A DNA stretch of 64,000 bases, from positions 1-64,000 of the IMG/VR virus record IMGVR_UViG_3300021437_000001; one strand, given 5' to 3'. The DNA comes from a virus. Positions 1-8,854 of the stretch are shown piece by piece (within the stretch, counting starts at the first letter, position 1; every line of letters begins with the position of its first letter). Position numbers and translations under genes: made by a program. The notes below the pieces were generated by a model, which worked only from the letters and a program-made list of their open reading frames with translations, made no database searches and was not told where the DNA came from.

Positions 1-230
1 TACTGGAGAGGAGATAAAACTTTTCAGACACTTGACAAAACAGCGGTTGGTCTTTCAAATGTTGATAATACTTCTGATGCTAATAAACCAATCAGCACTG
101 CTACTCAAACTGCTCTGAATGCTAAAGAAAACAGCATCACAGCAGGAACTACTTCTCAATACTGGAGAGGAGATAAAACTTTTCAGACACTTGACAAAAC
201 AGCGGTTGGTCTTTCAAATGTTGATAATAC
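1..230 (+). repeat. Direct repeat in the fibre shaft, 159-bp period
   Basis: Bases 1-71 and 160-230 are identical by eye. The unit of 159 bp equals 53 codons, so copies can be gained or lost in frame. The first copy touches the window edge, so more units probably lie upstream. Identity at DNA level rather than only protein level points to recent duplication or ongoing recombination in the shaft. Confidence 0.85.
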
Positions 231-1350
231 CGCAGACACGGCAAAAAGTATTGCCGGAGATGTAACAGGAACTCTTGGAGCTTCAACTGTAACAAAAATA
301 CAAAATAGAGATGTTGCAACAACTGCTCCCGCAAATGGGCAATCATTATCTTGGAATTCGAGTACTAATAAATGGGAACCGCAAACAGTAGGCGGTTCTG
401 GCGTAACTACAATAACTACAGCAGCTTCAGTTTTAAATTTGTCCGTTTCTAGTAGTAAATATCAATTATTTGTTGGTACTGTACATGGACAATCTGTAGT
501 TCTACCTGATGCCACAACCTTAACCGCTGGCGCTGATTTCTTTTTAGCAAATAAATCAGACACTATAATTCCAGTTTTTTATAATGGTGGAGCTTTAGCT
601 TGCTTTCTTTATCCAGATCAATATATAGAGGCGCTTGTATTAGACACATCTACTGCTGCTGGAAAATGGATAATAGAGACTGCCACACCAAATCCGCTAT
701 CTCAAATAGCTATAAATGATGATTTCATAAATAGTGGTACTACATCTGGAGCAATTGGACAATTAGGTTGGACAGTAGTTACAGGAACAACTGCAATGCA
801 AGCGTCTACAGGGTCTAGCAGAGGTGTTGTTCGTCTTAGTAGTTCGATAGCCAATAACGGTACAGGAGCTTTGCATTTAGGTTTAAATAACTTTCTCACA
901 ACTGGTGGAGCGATTGTATTTGAGACTAGGGTTCAGTTTCCCACATTAGGAGGGGCGACTGCTGCTGGATATACTGCCAGATTTGGTTTGGGAGATACTA
1001 CGGGAAATGCAGACCAAGCAAATGGTATTTATTTTGAGTATGCTGGTATCGTTGCAGGAACAGTAAATTGGTCTTTAAAAACTGCATCAGCTAATACACG
1101 AACTACCACGGCTACCTCTGTGGCCGTAGCCGCTACTACATATTATAAGTTAGCGTGGGTACTAAATGCCGCTGGTACGTCAGTAGGATTTTACATAAAC
1201 GGAACTTATATAAACTCGATAGCAACAAACATTCCTGCTGCTGCAATTGGACTTTTAAGTCACATCACTACCAATGCTACAAATGCGGCAGCAAAGAGTG
1301 CTGATATTGATTATGTTTATATGACTCAAAATTTTAATACGGTACGGTAA
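1..1350 (+). CDS. Tail fibre protein, 3' part (5' end outside window)
   Basis: The frame is open from base 1 without a start, so the gene begins upstream; 449 residues are visible. The first part carries a fibre-shaft repeat with the motifs GLSNVDNTSD and AGTTSQYWRGDKTF, of the type seen in many phage fibres. A SWNSSTNKWEPQ linker follows, then a C-terminal domain of about 200 residues (FGLGD, GIYFEY, GFYINGTYI) that resembles a lectin-like jelly roll. Such a domain at a fibre tip would contact the host surface. The stop codon overlaps the next ATG by one base. The fibre call is strong; the receptor-binding role is inferred from family behaviour. Confidence 0.8.
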   Translation, partial: YWRGDKTFQTLDKTAVGLSNVDNTSDANKPISTATQTALNAKENSITAGTTSQYWRGDKTFQTLDKTAVGLSNVDNTADTAKSIAGDVTGTLGASTVTKIQNRDVATTAPANGQSLSWNSSTNKWEPQTVGGSGVTTITTAASVLNLSVSSSKYQLFVGTVHGQSVVLPDATTLTAGADFFLANKSDTIIPVFYNGGALACFLYPDQYIEALVLDTSTAAGKWIIETATPNPLSQIAINDDFINSGTTSGAIGQLGWTVVTGTTAMQASTGSSRGVVRLSSSIANNGTGALHLGLNNFLTTGGAIVFETRVQFPTLGGATAAGYTARFGLGDTTGNADQANGIYFEYAGIVAGTVNWSLKTASANTRTTTATSVAVAATTYYKLAWVLNAAGTSVGFYINGTYINSIATNIPAAAIGLLSHITTNATNAAAKSADIDYVYMTQNFNTVR

Positions 1351-1751
1351 TGAAATATATAGTGTTAACAGATAATTCCGAAATAGAATTTGTAGATCAA
1401 ACTTCTGCAAATTCCTATGTTTTGACTTTAAATCAACCTTACAATATAATCTCTGAACAAGAACGTACCGAACGAATTTTAGCTAAACGTAAACGAGAAT
1501 ATGGTCTTTACATTTCCAACGAGTGTATCGAACTATTAGGAGCCAGAAACAAGATCTTAAATCTTTCAGGTCAACAAGTTACAGCCATGCTGTCGGCTTT
1601 GATGCCTGTTAGAGCTTTACTAGAAACTGGTGCCTTGGGCACAGCTAGAGGCTATTTAATTCAATTTAAAGCCGCCTATCCAAACCATGCAGACATATTT
1701 GATGACGGCATATCCGATATAAATGCGTTTGAGGCGGAGCATGGACTATAA
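1350..1751 (+). CDS. Hypothetical protein after the fibre; possible fibre chaperone
   Basis: 133 residues, start ATG overlapping the fibre stop by one base, which suggests translational coupling. The N-terminal part looks beta-rich (TDNSEIEFVDQTSANSYVL), followed by a charged helix with ERTERILAKRKREYG and a helical C-terminal half. No family is recognised. A small gene coupled to the end of a fibre gene is a common position for fibre assembly chaperones or tip attachments, so that role is possible, but nothing in the sequence proves it. Confidence 0.55.
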   Translation: MKYIVLTDNSEIEFVDQTSANSYVLTLNQPYNIISEQERTERILAKRKREYGLYISNECIELLGARNKILNLSGQQVTAMLSALMPVRALLETGALGTARGYLIQFKAAYPNHADIFDDGISDINAFEAEHGL

Positions 1752-2268
1752 AATAATCATAGGGTTTTCTAAACCCAAGTCTAAGACTGCAATTTTTGGA
1801 AATGGTATTAGAGCCGTACTAGGTACAGATTTTTCGCATGTGTACGTTAAGTTTAAATCTGACAAATTCAATAGGGTATTAATATACCAAGCTTCTGGTT
1901 TTGCTGTGAATTTTATGGAAGAGTCTCGCATGTTGAAGGATCATGCAGTAGTCGCAGAATTTGAATTAACGGTTTCAGAAGCGACGTATGTGAAGACAAT
2001 GCAATTTGCCATTGATAATGCAGGAGTTCCCTATGGAATTGCTCAGATTTTTGGTATACTCTATGTAAAGGCTCTAGCATTAGCAAGTATTCGGGCAAAG
2101 AATCCTTTCGCAAATGGCGATAGTAATTTTGTCTGTTCAGAGTTAGTGGGAGAAATCTTAAAGGAAATCGTAGGTTTAGAGGTCGATTACGACATGGACC
2201 TGATTACTCCTAAAGAGATTTTTGAGCTATTAAAAAAATATCAAATACCGGAGATGGCTCGTGAGTAG
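1741..2268 (+). CDS. Permuted papain-like (YiiX/NlpC-P60 type) hydrolase
   Basis: 175 residues from the ATG at 1741, which has a GAGGCGGAG ribosome binding site; an ATG 18 bases upstream lacks one. The order of motifs is His first (FSHVYVK, about residues 31-37) and Cys later (FVCSELVGEIL, about residues 130-140), as in permuted papain-fold enzymes of the YiiX/YaeF group. Members of this fold cut peptide or amide bonds or act on lipids. It sits just before a holin-like gene and an M15 peptidase, so a role in cell-wall attack or lysis is plausible. Substrate unknown. Confidence 0.6.
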   Translation: MDYKIIIGFSKPKSKTAIFGNGIRAVLGTDFSHVYVKFKSDKFNRVLIYQASGFAVNFMEESRMLKDHAVVAEFELTVSEATYVKTMQFAIDNAGVPYGIAQIFGILYVKALALASIRAKNPFANGDSNFVCSELVGEILKEIVGLEVDYDMDLITPKEIFELLKKYQIPEMARE

Positions 2269-2656
2269 AATTGACGAACAACTATTAGCTAGAATGCTTG
2301 ATAAACTCGACAAAACCCATGAAGTAGTTACACTGCTTGATAAAAAAGTGGATTTGCATGTACAACGTACCGAACAAGAGTTTGAAGCTTTACGAGCTTT
2401 AGATGCACGTCAAAACGATCTGCTAGATGAGCATGCCAAACGAAGTGATCGTTTAGAAGCAGATAATAAATTAAGAGAGGCCGCTCTTAAATTAGAACTT
2501 GAAAAAACGGCAAAAGACTTGGATAAACGAGTCACAGTATTAGAAACTCCGTGGAAATGGGTTTTAACTACTAAAAAAGGAATAGCATGGCTAGCTGCTG
2601 TTGCAGGCTCAGTAGCCGCAATTGTAGAACTTATACGCATGCTTTCAGGGAAATAA
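2261..2656 (+). CDS. Coiled-coil protein with C-terminal membrane segment (XhlA/holin-like)
   Basis: 131 residues from a GTG start preceded by GGAG and overlapping the previous stop by 8 bases. About 90 residues form a charged coiled coil with heptad-like leucines. They are followed by TPWKW and one hydrophobic segment of about 20 residues (GIAWLAAVAGSVAAIVELI) ending with a short basic tail. This layout matches XhlA-type lysis accessory proteins. The adjacent endolysin candidate supports a lysis role as holin partner or regulator. A structural anchoring role cannot be excluded. Confidence 0.55.
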   Translation: MSRIDEQLLARMLDKLDKTHEVVTLLDKKVDLHVQRTEQEFEALRALDARQNDLLDEHAKRSDRLEADNKLREAALKLELEKTAKDLDKRVTVLETPWKWVLTTKKGIAWLAAVAGSVAAIVELIRMLSGK

Positions 2657-2657
2657 T

Positions 2658-3035
2658 ATGTTGACATTAGACATCGTCTCAAAAAACCCACAATTGAATT
2701 CTTTTACTTTAAGTAAGAATTTTGCATTTGCTGCTGGCGAAGATGTCAAAGTGACGATGCGTTTATTTCAGTCAGATTTGGGAATACGTTATATTCCTAG
2801 TTCCTCTGCCACAATGTCTATTTCTCTAAAGAAATCAGACGGCACAACACTTTCTAAAAATTGTTCCTTTACTTTTGCTGATGATAGGTCGATAATTGAA
2901 TTCGAGATGACTGCCGTAGAAGCGGCAAGTGTTATAAGTCAGAATTTAGTCGTATCTATTGTTGAAGGCTCTCTTACTAAAATTGCGCTTCTTCAGTATG
3001 GTTTGACTAGAATCATCACGGATGGGAGTTGTTAA
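2658..3035 (+). CDS. Hypothetical beta-rich protein in the lysis group
   Basis: 125 residues. The sequence alternates polar and hydrophobic residues (FTLSKNFAFAAGEDVKVTMRL, then MSISLKKSDGTTLS), as in an immunoglobulin-like or baseplate-type beta sandwich. There is no signal peptide, membrane segment or catalytic motif. It starts one base after the holin-like gene stop and its own stop overlaps the endolysin ATG by one base, so the genes are co-translated. BppU-like virion domains have a similar look, but the similarity is not specific enough for a name. Confidence 0.45.
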   Translation: MLTLDIVSKNPQLNSFTLSKNFAFAAGEDVKVTMRLFQSDLGIRYIPSSSATMSISLKKSDGTTLSKNCSFTFADDRSIIEFEMTAVEAASVISQNLVVSIVEGSLTKIALLQYGLTRIITDGSC

Positions 3036-3451
3036 TGGGTAATGTTAAGATTTTTGCCAAAGGTTCTAATGTTCAACTGAGTAAGAACTTTAACTCAGAT
3101 GAATTTGATTGTAAATGTAATAGAGCAACTTGTAAGCAAACTTTGATAGATATGGACCATGTGGCCAATATGCAAACTCTGCGAGATAAAGTTGGCAAAC
3201 CTATCACACAAGATTGTGCATACAGATGCCCAGAGCACAATGCCGAAGTCGGAGGAGTGTCAAATTCTCAGCATCCGCAAGGATACGCTTCCGATATAAA
3301 AATAGCAGGTATGACACCTGATGAAGTGGCGGATGTTTCTGAACCTATTTTCAATGGTTTAGGACGCTATGATACTTTTACGCACGTTGACAGTAGAACT
3401 TTGCAACAAAAAGGTGCTAAAGCTCGCTGGGATTTTAGAACCAAGAAGTAA
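3035..3451 (+). CDS. M15-family peptidase, probable endolysin
   Basis: 138 residues from ATG 3035; an upstream in-frame TTG at 3029 is less likely. The zinc site of M15 peptidases is visible: SQHPQGYASDIKI at about residues 77-89 gives the His and Asp ligands, and FTHVDS near residue 115 gives the second His. The N-terminal FNSDEFDCKCN segment and the fold length fit the M15_3 group (D-Ala-D-Ala or L-Ala-D-Glu cleaving enzymes). Phages use this family to cut peptidoglycan stem peptides at lysis. Several extra cysteines (CKCNRATC) are notable for a cytoplasmic endolysin. Confidence 0.8.
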   Translation: MGNVKIFAKGSNVQLSKNFNSDEFDCKCNRATCKQTLIDMDHVANMQTLRDKVGKPITQDCAYRCPEHNAEVGGVSNSQHPQGYASDIKIAGMTPDEVADVSEPIFNGLGRYDTFTHVDSRTLQQKGAKARWDFRTKK

Positions 3452-3453
3452 TT

Positions 3454-3714
3454 ATGAATGCGTATGAAAGTTTGCAACAGTTGGAAGATGATTTAGAGTA
3501 CGCAAGAAACAACCCGCATGATGAAGCGTTTTTTGATAAAATGGTAGAACGCTACAAAAATGCAACAAGTCCAGTTCAAACAATTTTGAAATCGGCTTTG
3601 TATGATCGAATGTTGGAACATAATCCAACTTATATGATCGAAAAAATTGCAGCAGAAAATCCTCATAAGATGATTTACTGCAATACAGAACAAGATCCAT
3701 TTTTTCACGTTTGA
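3454..3714 (+). CDS. Small acidic hypothetical protein
   Basis: 86 residues, predicted helical and acidic (LQQLEDDLEYARNNPHDEAFF), with no membrane segment or known motif. It begins two bases after the endolysin stop and is followed by a 7-base gap to the connector-type gene. Two minus-strand frames of similar length cover the same bases, but the + frame fits the gene chain. Function unknown. Confidence 0.5.
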   Translation: MNAYESLQQLEDDLEYARNNPHDEAFFDKMVERYKNATSPVQTILKSALYDRMLEHNPTYMIEKIAAENPHKMIYCNTEQDPFFHV

Positions 3715-3721
3715 GGTTTAA

Positions 3722-4501
3722 ATGAGTTTTCAATTCCCTCCAAATTCTGTTAGTGCAGCAGGCTTCACTAGAAGTGAATCTATAGTCACGCCTGACGAAT
3801 TAAAAAATCGTTATTTTTGGGGTGTAGATCTTACTGACAAATCTGGAAAACCAGTTCCTCCTGAAGTATTACAACATCAAATTAATGCAGCCGTATCTTA
3901 CATCGAACATAAATTAGACATCATTATAGCTCCTACCACAATCGTAGATAATCATGATATGAGAACCGTAGACTATCAAGAGTTTAATTTCTTATCTCTC
4001 AAAAAACGCCCAGTTAGTGAAGTAAAAAAGATGAGGGCGATGTTTCCCAATAATAGAACTTTAATCGAATTTCCTAAAGAGTGGTTTGTTCTTGAGAAAG
4101 AAGGTGGTCAACTTCAATTGGCCCCTGTAGAAGGAACCTTCAACGGATTGATTATTACTAGTGGAGGTTCTTATGTACCTCTACTTTATGGAACAAAAGA
4201 TTCATGGCCTCACATGTTTGAAGTCACTTATGTGGCTGGATTCTGTGATGATCAATTGCCAGTTATTATTAATGAAATGATCGGGTTGCAAGCTGCCATT
4301 TCAATGTTTATGATATTAAGAGATACTATTTTTGGACCTATCGCCGGAGAGAATACCAGTATTGATGGAGCTGCTGCCGGAAGACAATTAGGTCCTACAG
4401 GACCATACGGCGCTCGTATAGAGTCATATCAGAAGAAGCTGGATGAGCTATTAAAAGTTGCGCACAAATACTATAACGGTTTTGCTTTCGCAGTGCCATA
4501 A
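3722..4501 (+). CDS. Head-tail connector/adaptor-like virion protein
   Basis: 259 residues. The order is an N-terminal segment with VTPDELKNRYFWGVDL, helices around QINAAVSYIEHKLDI, a beta-rich middle, then a helical end with PVIINEMIGLQAAISMFMILRD and a GPYGARIESYQKKLDELL tail. Helices that open with an index of positions followed by AVSYIEH resemble gp6/gp15-type adaptor proteins that sit under the portal. Its place ahead of neck and tail-completion genes agrees. The identification is by general pattern, not by a diagnostic motif. Confidence 0.45.
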   Translation: MSFQFPPNSVSAAGFTRSESIVTPDELKNRYFWGVDLTDKSGKPVPPEVLQHQINAAVSYIEHKLDIIIAPTTIVDNHDMRTVDYQEFNFLSLKKRPVSEVKKMRAMFPNNRTLIEFPKEWFVLEKEGGQLQLAPVEGTFNGLIITSGGSYVPLLYGTKDSWPHMFEVTYVAGFCDDQLPVIINEMIGLQAAISMFMILRDTIFGPIAGENTSIDGAAAGRQLGPTGPYGARIESYQKKLDELLKVAHKYYNGFAFAVP

Positions 4502-4509
4502 GGATAGCC

Positions 4510-5175
4510 ATGAGTAAAGATCCAAAGTCGTTTGCTAAAAATTTTAAGAAATCTTATGATTATCCTGACAGCTTAGTCATCATTGACGCTAAAGACCAGC
4601 AAGCTGCTGAAGAAGGCACTCCTACGGCTTTTTTAGAGAAGATAACTTCTCAGATGCGTAAGGGTGATACCATTCATAAAATTCAAATGCAAAAAGGAAT
4701 ACTCACTTTAGCGAATAAAGATTCAGCCCTTTATAGCGGTTTTTTTACAGATGGCGAAGGTCAAATAGTTGAAAAGTTTGAAGCACACACTTTAGCAATG
4801 ATAGCTAAAACTTTAATTGTTAAAGGTCGAGCCACAGATTACGATTTGTATGGCGAGGCTGAAGATTACGAACCAGAAGCTCCAATAGCGCCAGTTGCGC
4901 CTACAAGTGCTGGACAACCTCAAGTAACTATTAAATTTGGTGATGTTGAGATTCAATTAAGAAAGTCAGTTCGTCAATTCATTGACGATTTTAAACAAAA
5001 GAATGTCGAAGATGAGCTTATGAAAAAGGCTCTAAAGTCTTGGAGACGCTCACAAACATTTAATCGTTATGAATCTGATAGAGAAGCTGCTCAAGCTATC
5101 ATTTCAAATTGGGAAGCCAATGGTGAAAGTTTTAGTCAAACCTTATTTGCTATACGCCAGATGTCGAGGAAGTAA
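4510..5175 (+). CDS. Hypothetical protein, two-part with proline-rich linker
   Basis: 221 residues. An N-terminal alpha/beta part (to about residue 115) and a C-terminal helical part (KSWRRSQTFNRYESDREAAQAI) are joined by an acidic, Pro/Ala-rich linker (APIAPVAPTSAG). No known family. It overlaps the next gene by one base (TAATG junction), so expression is coupled. Position among virion genes suggests a structural or assembly protein. Confidence 0.45.
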   Translation: MSKDPKSFAKNFKKSYDYPDSLVIIDAKDQQAAEEGTPTAFLEKITSQMRKGDTIHKIQMQKGILTLANKDSALYSGFFTDGEGQIVEKFEAHTLAMIAKTLIVKGRATDYDLYGEAEDYEPEAPIAPVAPTSAGQPQVTIKFGDVEIQLRKSVRQFIDDFKQKNVEDELMKKALKSWRRSQTFNRYESDREAAQAIISNWEANGESFSQTLFAIRQMSRK

Positions 5176-5975
5176 TGTCGAAATACAAAGACTTCATTCT
5201 ACAAAGAAAAGCTGCCGCATTTAAGAAATCGGTGCAAGAAGGTAAGATGCCTGAGCAAGGCACTTATGTTACGCTTTTCAACAATAGTTATAAAGTTCTT
5301 ACAAAACCAGATTCTAAGATAGCGATTTTAGAAGATAACAAATCCAATAAGATTGCTTATCCTCGTGATGCTATAACTAAAATGTTGAGTGAATCAGTAG
5401 GAGATACTGTTCAAAAGGCAGACCATTATGGAGCTAAACCAACATCTTTAGTTGGACACATTGGACAAAACGCCAAGCCATCAAGTTCTACTAAAACTCC
5501 AGGAGCGCCTGCTGGAGCTAATGCTGCGCAAGTAAAACCAGTTGATCCTGTAGGAACTATTCGTAACGGTAGAAAGAAAGTCGTCAGCAAAAAGACTGGC
5601 GAAACTATGTGGGTAAATATTACAAATGGCGAAGCCCATTCAGAACATGATTCTCACGAACCACAACAACCTAGTCCAGAAGCCGAGAAGCAATCTAAAG
5701 AGTTTTTTGATACGATAAAGACAAATCTATGGCCTGGTGATAAACTTAAGTTACAACGCCAAATGAAAGATTTGGTTGGTATGAAACAGCGTTTAATGAA
5801 TATGCTAGCTACTGCGCATCAAGATGATCGTCAAAAATTACCAGAAGCGCAAATGACTCGCAAAAAAGTATTCGCAATGCAAGATGAGTACAAAAAGGCA
5901 TTCGAACAATTTAAAACTGATATAAAATCCTCAGTTGCCAAGATGAGCAAGGAGTCTAAGAAAAATGAAACATAA
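5175..5975 (+). CDS. Hypothetical lysine-rich virion-region protein
   Basis: 266 residues, basic at both ends. A central low-complexity stretch rich in Pro, Ala and Ser (about residues 95-125) separates an SH3-like beta part (GTYVTLFNNSYKVLTKPDSKI) from a C-terminal helical coiled part. A short RNGRKKVVSKKTGETMWVN motif precedes the helices and resembles the KKGGQF motif of the next gene. No catalytic signature is visible. It may bind DNA or form part of the capsid interior, but this is only inferred from charge. Confidence 0.4.
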   Translation: MSKYKDFILQRKAAAFKKSVQEGKMPEQGTYVTLFNNSYKVLTKPDSKIAILEDNKSNKIAYPRDAITKMLSESVGDTVQKADHYGAKPTSLVGHIGQNAKPSSSTKTPGAPAGANAAQVKPVDPVGTIRNGRKKVVSKKTGETMWVNITNGEAHSEHDSHEPQQPSPEAEKQSKEFFDTIKTNLWPGDKLKLQRQMKDLVGMKQRLMNMLATAHQDDRQKLPEAQMTRKKVFAMQDEYKKAFEQFKTDIKSSVAKMSKESKKNET

Positions 5976-6609
5976 AGACAAATTGCCTGGCGGAGAGGCT
6001 GATAAAAAGTCGCCAAAAGACTTTGATAAGAAAGCCCTTGAACATGGAACAAAACATGAAATGGAACATACCAAAGATAAAGAGATTGCACAAGAAATAG
6101 CTATGGACCATTTAGTAGAAGATCCTGATTATTACACTAAGCTTAAAGAAGTTGAGAAAGCCAAAGATCCTGGAGCTAGCATGCCTTGTGGTGATGGATT
6201 AGCTGGAAAAATTTGCGCTCACAATAAGAAAAAGTTAAATAAAGCAATGGACCCTGCTGCCGAAGCTTCTGCTAAAAAGGATAAGATGAAGAGTATTATC
6301 CGAAAGCTAAAAAGAAAGAAAAAAAAGTTACTGGGTCAAGTTTCTATACCTGGCGTAACGCACCCTCATAAACGAGCTAAAGGTAAAGTCAAAGAAACTA
6401 AACCCGCTAAACATGAAACGGCTTCAAAACCAAAAGGGCCTAATAAACAGGTAATGGTTGGAAAAAAAGGTGGACAATTTATTATCACTAGCAGTGGTAA
6501 GAAAAAGTACACAGAGAAAACTAAAAAATCATTAGAAGCTTTTATTGAATCTGAAGATAAAATTAAACAGTTTGTAACAAACTTTAGGAGTAACAAAAAT
6601 GGAAAATAA
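5965..6609 (+). CDS. DUF5661-like, strongly basic protein
   Basis: 214 residues. The first 70 residues contain KLPGGEADKKSPKDFD, HEMEHTKDKEIAQEIAMDH and EDPDYYTKLKEVEK, the pattern of the DUF5661 family found in phage virion regions. A very basic middle (IIRKLKRKKKKLLG) and a VGKKGGQFIITSSGKKKY segment follow. The gene overlaps its upstream neighbour by 11 bases and its downstream neighbour by 11. The family has no established function. The basic stretch could contact packaged DNA. Confidence 0.6.
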   Translation: MKHKDKLPGGEADKKSPKDFDKKALEHGTKHEMEHTKDKEIAQEIAMDHLVEDPDYYTKLKEVEKAKDPGASMPCGDGLAGKICAHNKKKLNKAMDPAAEASAKKDKMKSIIRKLKRKKKKLLGQVSIPGVTHPHKRAKGKVKETKPAKHETASKPKGPNKQVMVGKKGGQFIITSSGKKKYTEKTKKSLEAFIESEDKIKQFVTNFRSNKNGK

Positions 6610-7156
6610 ACTATCTCAATACGACGTAGACGGCTCATTACACGCTATGATGCGTGCTGCTCATGCAAAACAAGATAAAGAGCACATGAAACTTTGCATG
6701 GAAGAGGCTACTAAACGAAAGAAAAGTTTGGCTATGATTATGAAAGATATGCCTATGCAAAAGGCACAAGAATTAAAAGCTCTTGTGGCTGATCGTTTGG
6801 CTAAAAGTTTTAGTGATAAAGAATTGACTGCTGAAGAGATTGAGTTAATTTCTATTGACGTAATGCTTAAAGCTTCTCAATTAGAAAAGAGCGAAGTAGC
6901 TACACCAGCCGAACAAGTAGCCGCTGCTGCTGGCACACAAGTTATAACAGACCCAACTGCCGTAAAAGAAGTAAAATTTGCTGGCAATTTGTTTAACGAC
7001 TACCGTGTAGGATCAGTTATTAAAAATAGCGCAAATGGTTCTGTATTAGAAAATGCTAGAAAGAATCCGCAAGATTACGTTGCAAACGGCAATAAATCTA
7101 AAAATCAAGCTTACACAGCAGATCAACTCAAAGCAGAGTTGACTCCTAAGAAGTAA
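6599..7156 (+). CDS. Hypothetical helical protein
   Basis: 185 residues. The first half is helical, Met- and Lys-rich (MMRAAHAKQDKEHMKLCMEEATKRKK). A more ordered C-terminal half holds EVKFAGNLFNDYRVGSVI. No known domain, signal peptide or membrane segment. It overlaps the DUF5661-like gene by 11 bases and ends two bases before a small basic gene, so the four genes form one unit. Function unknown. Confidence 0.45.
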   Translation: MENKLSQYDVDGSLHAMMRAAHAKQDKEHMKLCMEEATKRKKSLAMIMKDMPMQKAQELKALVADRLAKSFSDKELTAEEIELISIDVMLKASQLEKSEVATPAEQVAAAAGTQVITDPTAVKEVKFAGNLFNDYRVGSVIKNSANGSVLENARKNPQDYVANGNKSKNQAYTADQLKAELTPKK

Positions 7157-7158
7157 AC

Positions 7159-7356
7159 ATGGCGTCCTCGGCTGTTGGAAAGAAGATTGCTAAGCTTGTC
7201 AATGAGGGCAAACCTCAGAAGCAAGCTGAAGCTATTGCGCTTCAGATGCAACGGTCTGGACGATTAACCAAAGAAGGCAGATACAATAGAGTTAAGAAAT
7301 CTAAAGTGACGCCTAAAGAATTTGCAATTTTGCATAAGATGTTGAAAAATGGCTAA
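7159..7356 (+). CDS. Small basic protein with a KIAKLVNEGKPQKQA motif
   Basis: 65 residues, pI clearly basic. The segment VGKKIAKLVNEGKPQKQAEA followed by IALQMQRSGRL resembles short motifs in small phage proteins (DUF6496-like) in which a helix precedes KQAxAIAL. The C-terminal end is TPKEFAILHKMLKNG. Overlaps the next gene by 8 bases. Function unknown; a DNA- or RNA-contacting role would fit the charge. Confidence 0.5.
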   Translation: MASSAVGKKIAKLVNEGKPQKQAEAIALQMQRSGRLTKEGRYNRVKKSKVTPKEFAILHKMLKNG

Positions 7357-8143
7357 ACAAATTACTCGTGGAATAAATGTCGTAAATCTCGACCAAATAG
7401 TCGAAGATTTAGGAGTTAGAGTTAGGGTGTGGAAATCTTCTACATGTCCTAATATGACTTCTTTAGAATCATTTGACCATGATCCTAATTGTCCAGTTTG
7501 CAACAACAATATGATTGATTTTGACTGCTACGAGACTATCGCCATGTTTCAACAGCAAGATCTAAATGAGCAATTTAAAGTTCACGGTACTTTTAGCATT
7601 GACGAAGTTTTGGTAACTTTCAAAGCTGGAATCAGTTTACAAACTTTTGCAAAAGTAGAAATCTTAGATTTTAAAGAAGAGTTTTATGAGCTTATACAAA
7701 AGCAAGATAACCTTGTAACCAATATTGATAAGTTAAAATATCCTGCGTGTGAAGTTACAGCCGTTTTTGCCATTCGCAATAATCAAAAAATTAGATTTTA
7801 TCAAGGTGCTGATTTTGACTTAGATCTTAATGGCTCAATTGTTTGGACAGGTTCGCATAAACCAAATGATCGTGAAATCTACACAATTTATTATAAATAT
7901 CATCCAGTGTACCGAGTTACTAAAGCCGTACATAGAGACCGCTTCTCACAGTATAACGATTTAAGAGACTTGAAAACGTCTACGATTCCAGAGTCAGCAA
8001 TTAAAACAATCAATGGTAAAACTTTTGTAAAGTTACCAGAAGAATGGGTTTTACGCAGAGATTATCTGCTGGATCGTTCTGATAAGACTCAGGCTCAACC
8101 AACTAAATTACAACCTAATCAAAATTACGATCCTAACGGGTAA
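7349..8143 (+). CDS. Virion neck-type protein with Cys pairs
   Basis: 264 residues. The N-terminal part holds a C-x17-C-x2-C arrangement (STCPNMTS then DPNCPVCNNN), which could bind zinc. Beta-rich sequence follows (FKVHGTFSIDEVLVTFKAG, KIRFYQGADFDLDLNGSIVW) and a tail with many Asn and Gln. Placed between connector-type genes and tail-completion genes, it looks like a head-closure or neck protein. No sequence motif makes that certain. Confidence 0.45.
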   Translation: MAKQITRGINVVNLDQIVEDLGVRVRVWKSSTCPNMTSLESFDHDPNCPVCNNNMIDFDCYETIAMFQQQDLNEQFKVHGTFSIDEVLVTFKAGISLQTFAKVEILDFKEEFYELIQKQDNLVTNIDKLKYPACEVTAVFAIRNNQKIRFYQGADFDLDLNGSIVWTGSHKPNDREIYTIYYKYHPVYRVTKAVHRDRFSQYNDLRDLKTSTIPESAIKTINGKTFVKLPEEWVLRRDYLLDRSDKTQAQPTKLQPNQNYDPNG

Positions 8144-8146
8144 ACA

Positions 8147-8851
8147 ATGCGCACTAAAGTAAAGCTCGACTTAAAAGCTGATGACATTGTGTCCGAAGTT
8201 GAGCCAAAGCTTAAGGCTGCTGGCGCTGCGACTGCGAATCAATTATACATGCGTGGTTTAGAGTACGCAAAACAAGCTTTTGGAGCTAGTGGCTTTAAGA
8301 ATTGGTCTAACGGCTACAAATTTGCCAAAGTTGAAGATGGGCTATACATCATCTCAGTCGAAGGTAAATTAGCAACTATGATGGAAGATGGCATAGAGAC
8401 CGGAGAAATTTCCAAACTGATTATGGGTGGAAATAGAGCGCAACATAATAAAGCCGAAGGTAAAGATTACGTTGATGTGCCAATTCATAAAGATGCAGAT
8501 TCGGCAGGTAACATTTCAATTCAAGGTCAAAAATTTCAAGTACAAGGCTTTAAAAACGCTGACGATTTAATGAAACAATTTTCCAAACCTGAAAATAAAC
8601 AAGTAAAATTTTCACGAGGAAAAGAGGTAGAAGAGGAGTCAAGGATAGTCGCTCGTGCTAAAAAGGTTGAGGGGCTTATAAAGTCTCAAAATCCCAAGAA
8701 TGGGTCTACTGCCTATATGACTATACGCCGTGTAAGTAAAGACTCAGTATGGCCGTCTAGCCCTTATGCGGGCGGAAAGGTCCTTGACAGGTTGGACTTG
8801 GAAGTTGAGAAAATCTTTGCTACTATGATAGATAGCTTCTTTGGGAGATAG
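8147..8851 (+). CDS. Tail-completion/neck protein (HK97 gp10-like)
   Basis: 234 residues. The C-terminal part has YMTIRRVSKDSVWPSSPYAG then KVLDRLDLEVEKIF, close to the pattern of gp10-type proteins (beta strand, conserved Ser/Trp, Pro-Tyr-Gly, then a long helix). The N-terminal helix region KAAGAATANQLYMRGLEYAK and a LATMMEDGIETG turn also fit. In other phages this protein joins head and tail at the neck. It is followed by a terminator-like gene, which is the usual order. Confidence 0.55.
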   Translation: MRTKVKLDLKADDIVSEVEPKLKAAGAATANQLYMRGLEYAKQAFGASGFKNWSNGYKFAKVEDGLYIISVEGKLATMMEDGIETGEISKLIMGGNRAQHNKAEGKDYVDVPIHKDADSAGNISIQGQKFQVQGFKNADDLMKQFSKPENKQVKFSRGKEVEEESRIVARAKKVEGLIKSQNPKNGSTAYMTIRRVSKDSVWPSSPYAGGKVLDRLDLEVEKIFATMIDSFFGR

Positions 8852-8854
8852 TAG

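Noticed and set aside
1-230. Repeats as CRISPR array
   Set aside because: Only two copies of a 159-bp unit, in frame within a fibre gene, without spacer-repeat structure.
3452-3733. Minus-strand frames opposite the gene at 3454
   Set aside because: They lie opposite a + strand gene that fits the co-directional chain; no ribosome binding site for the minus frames was noticed.
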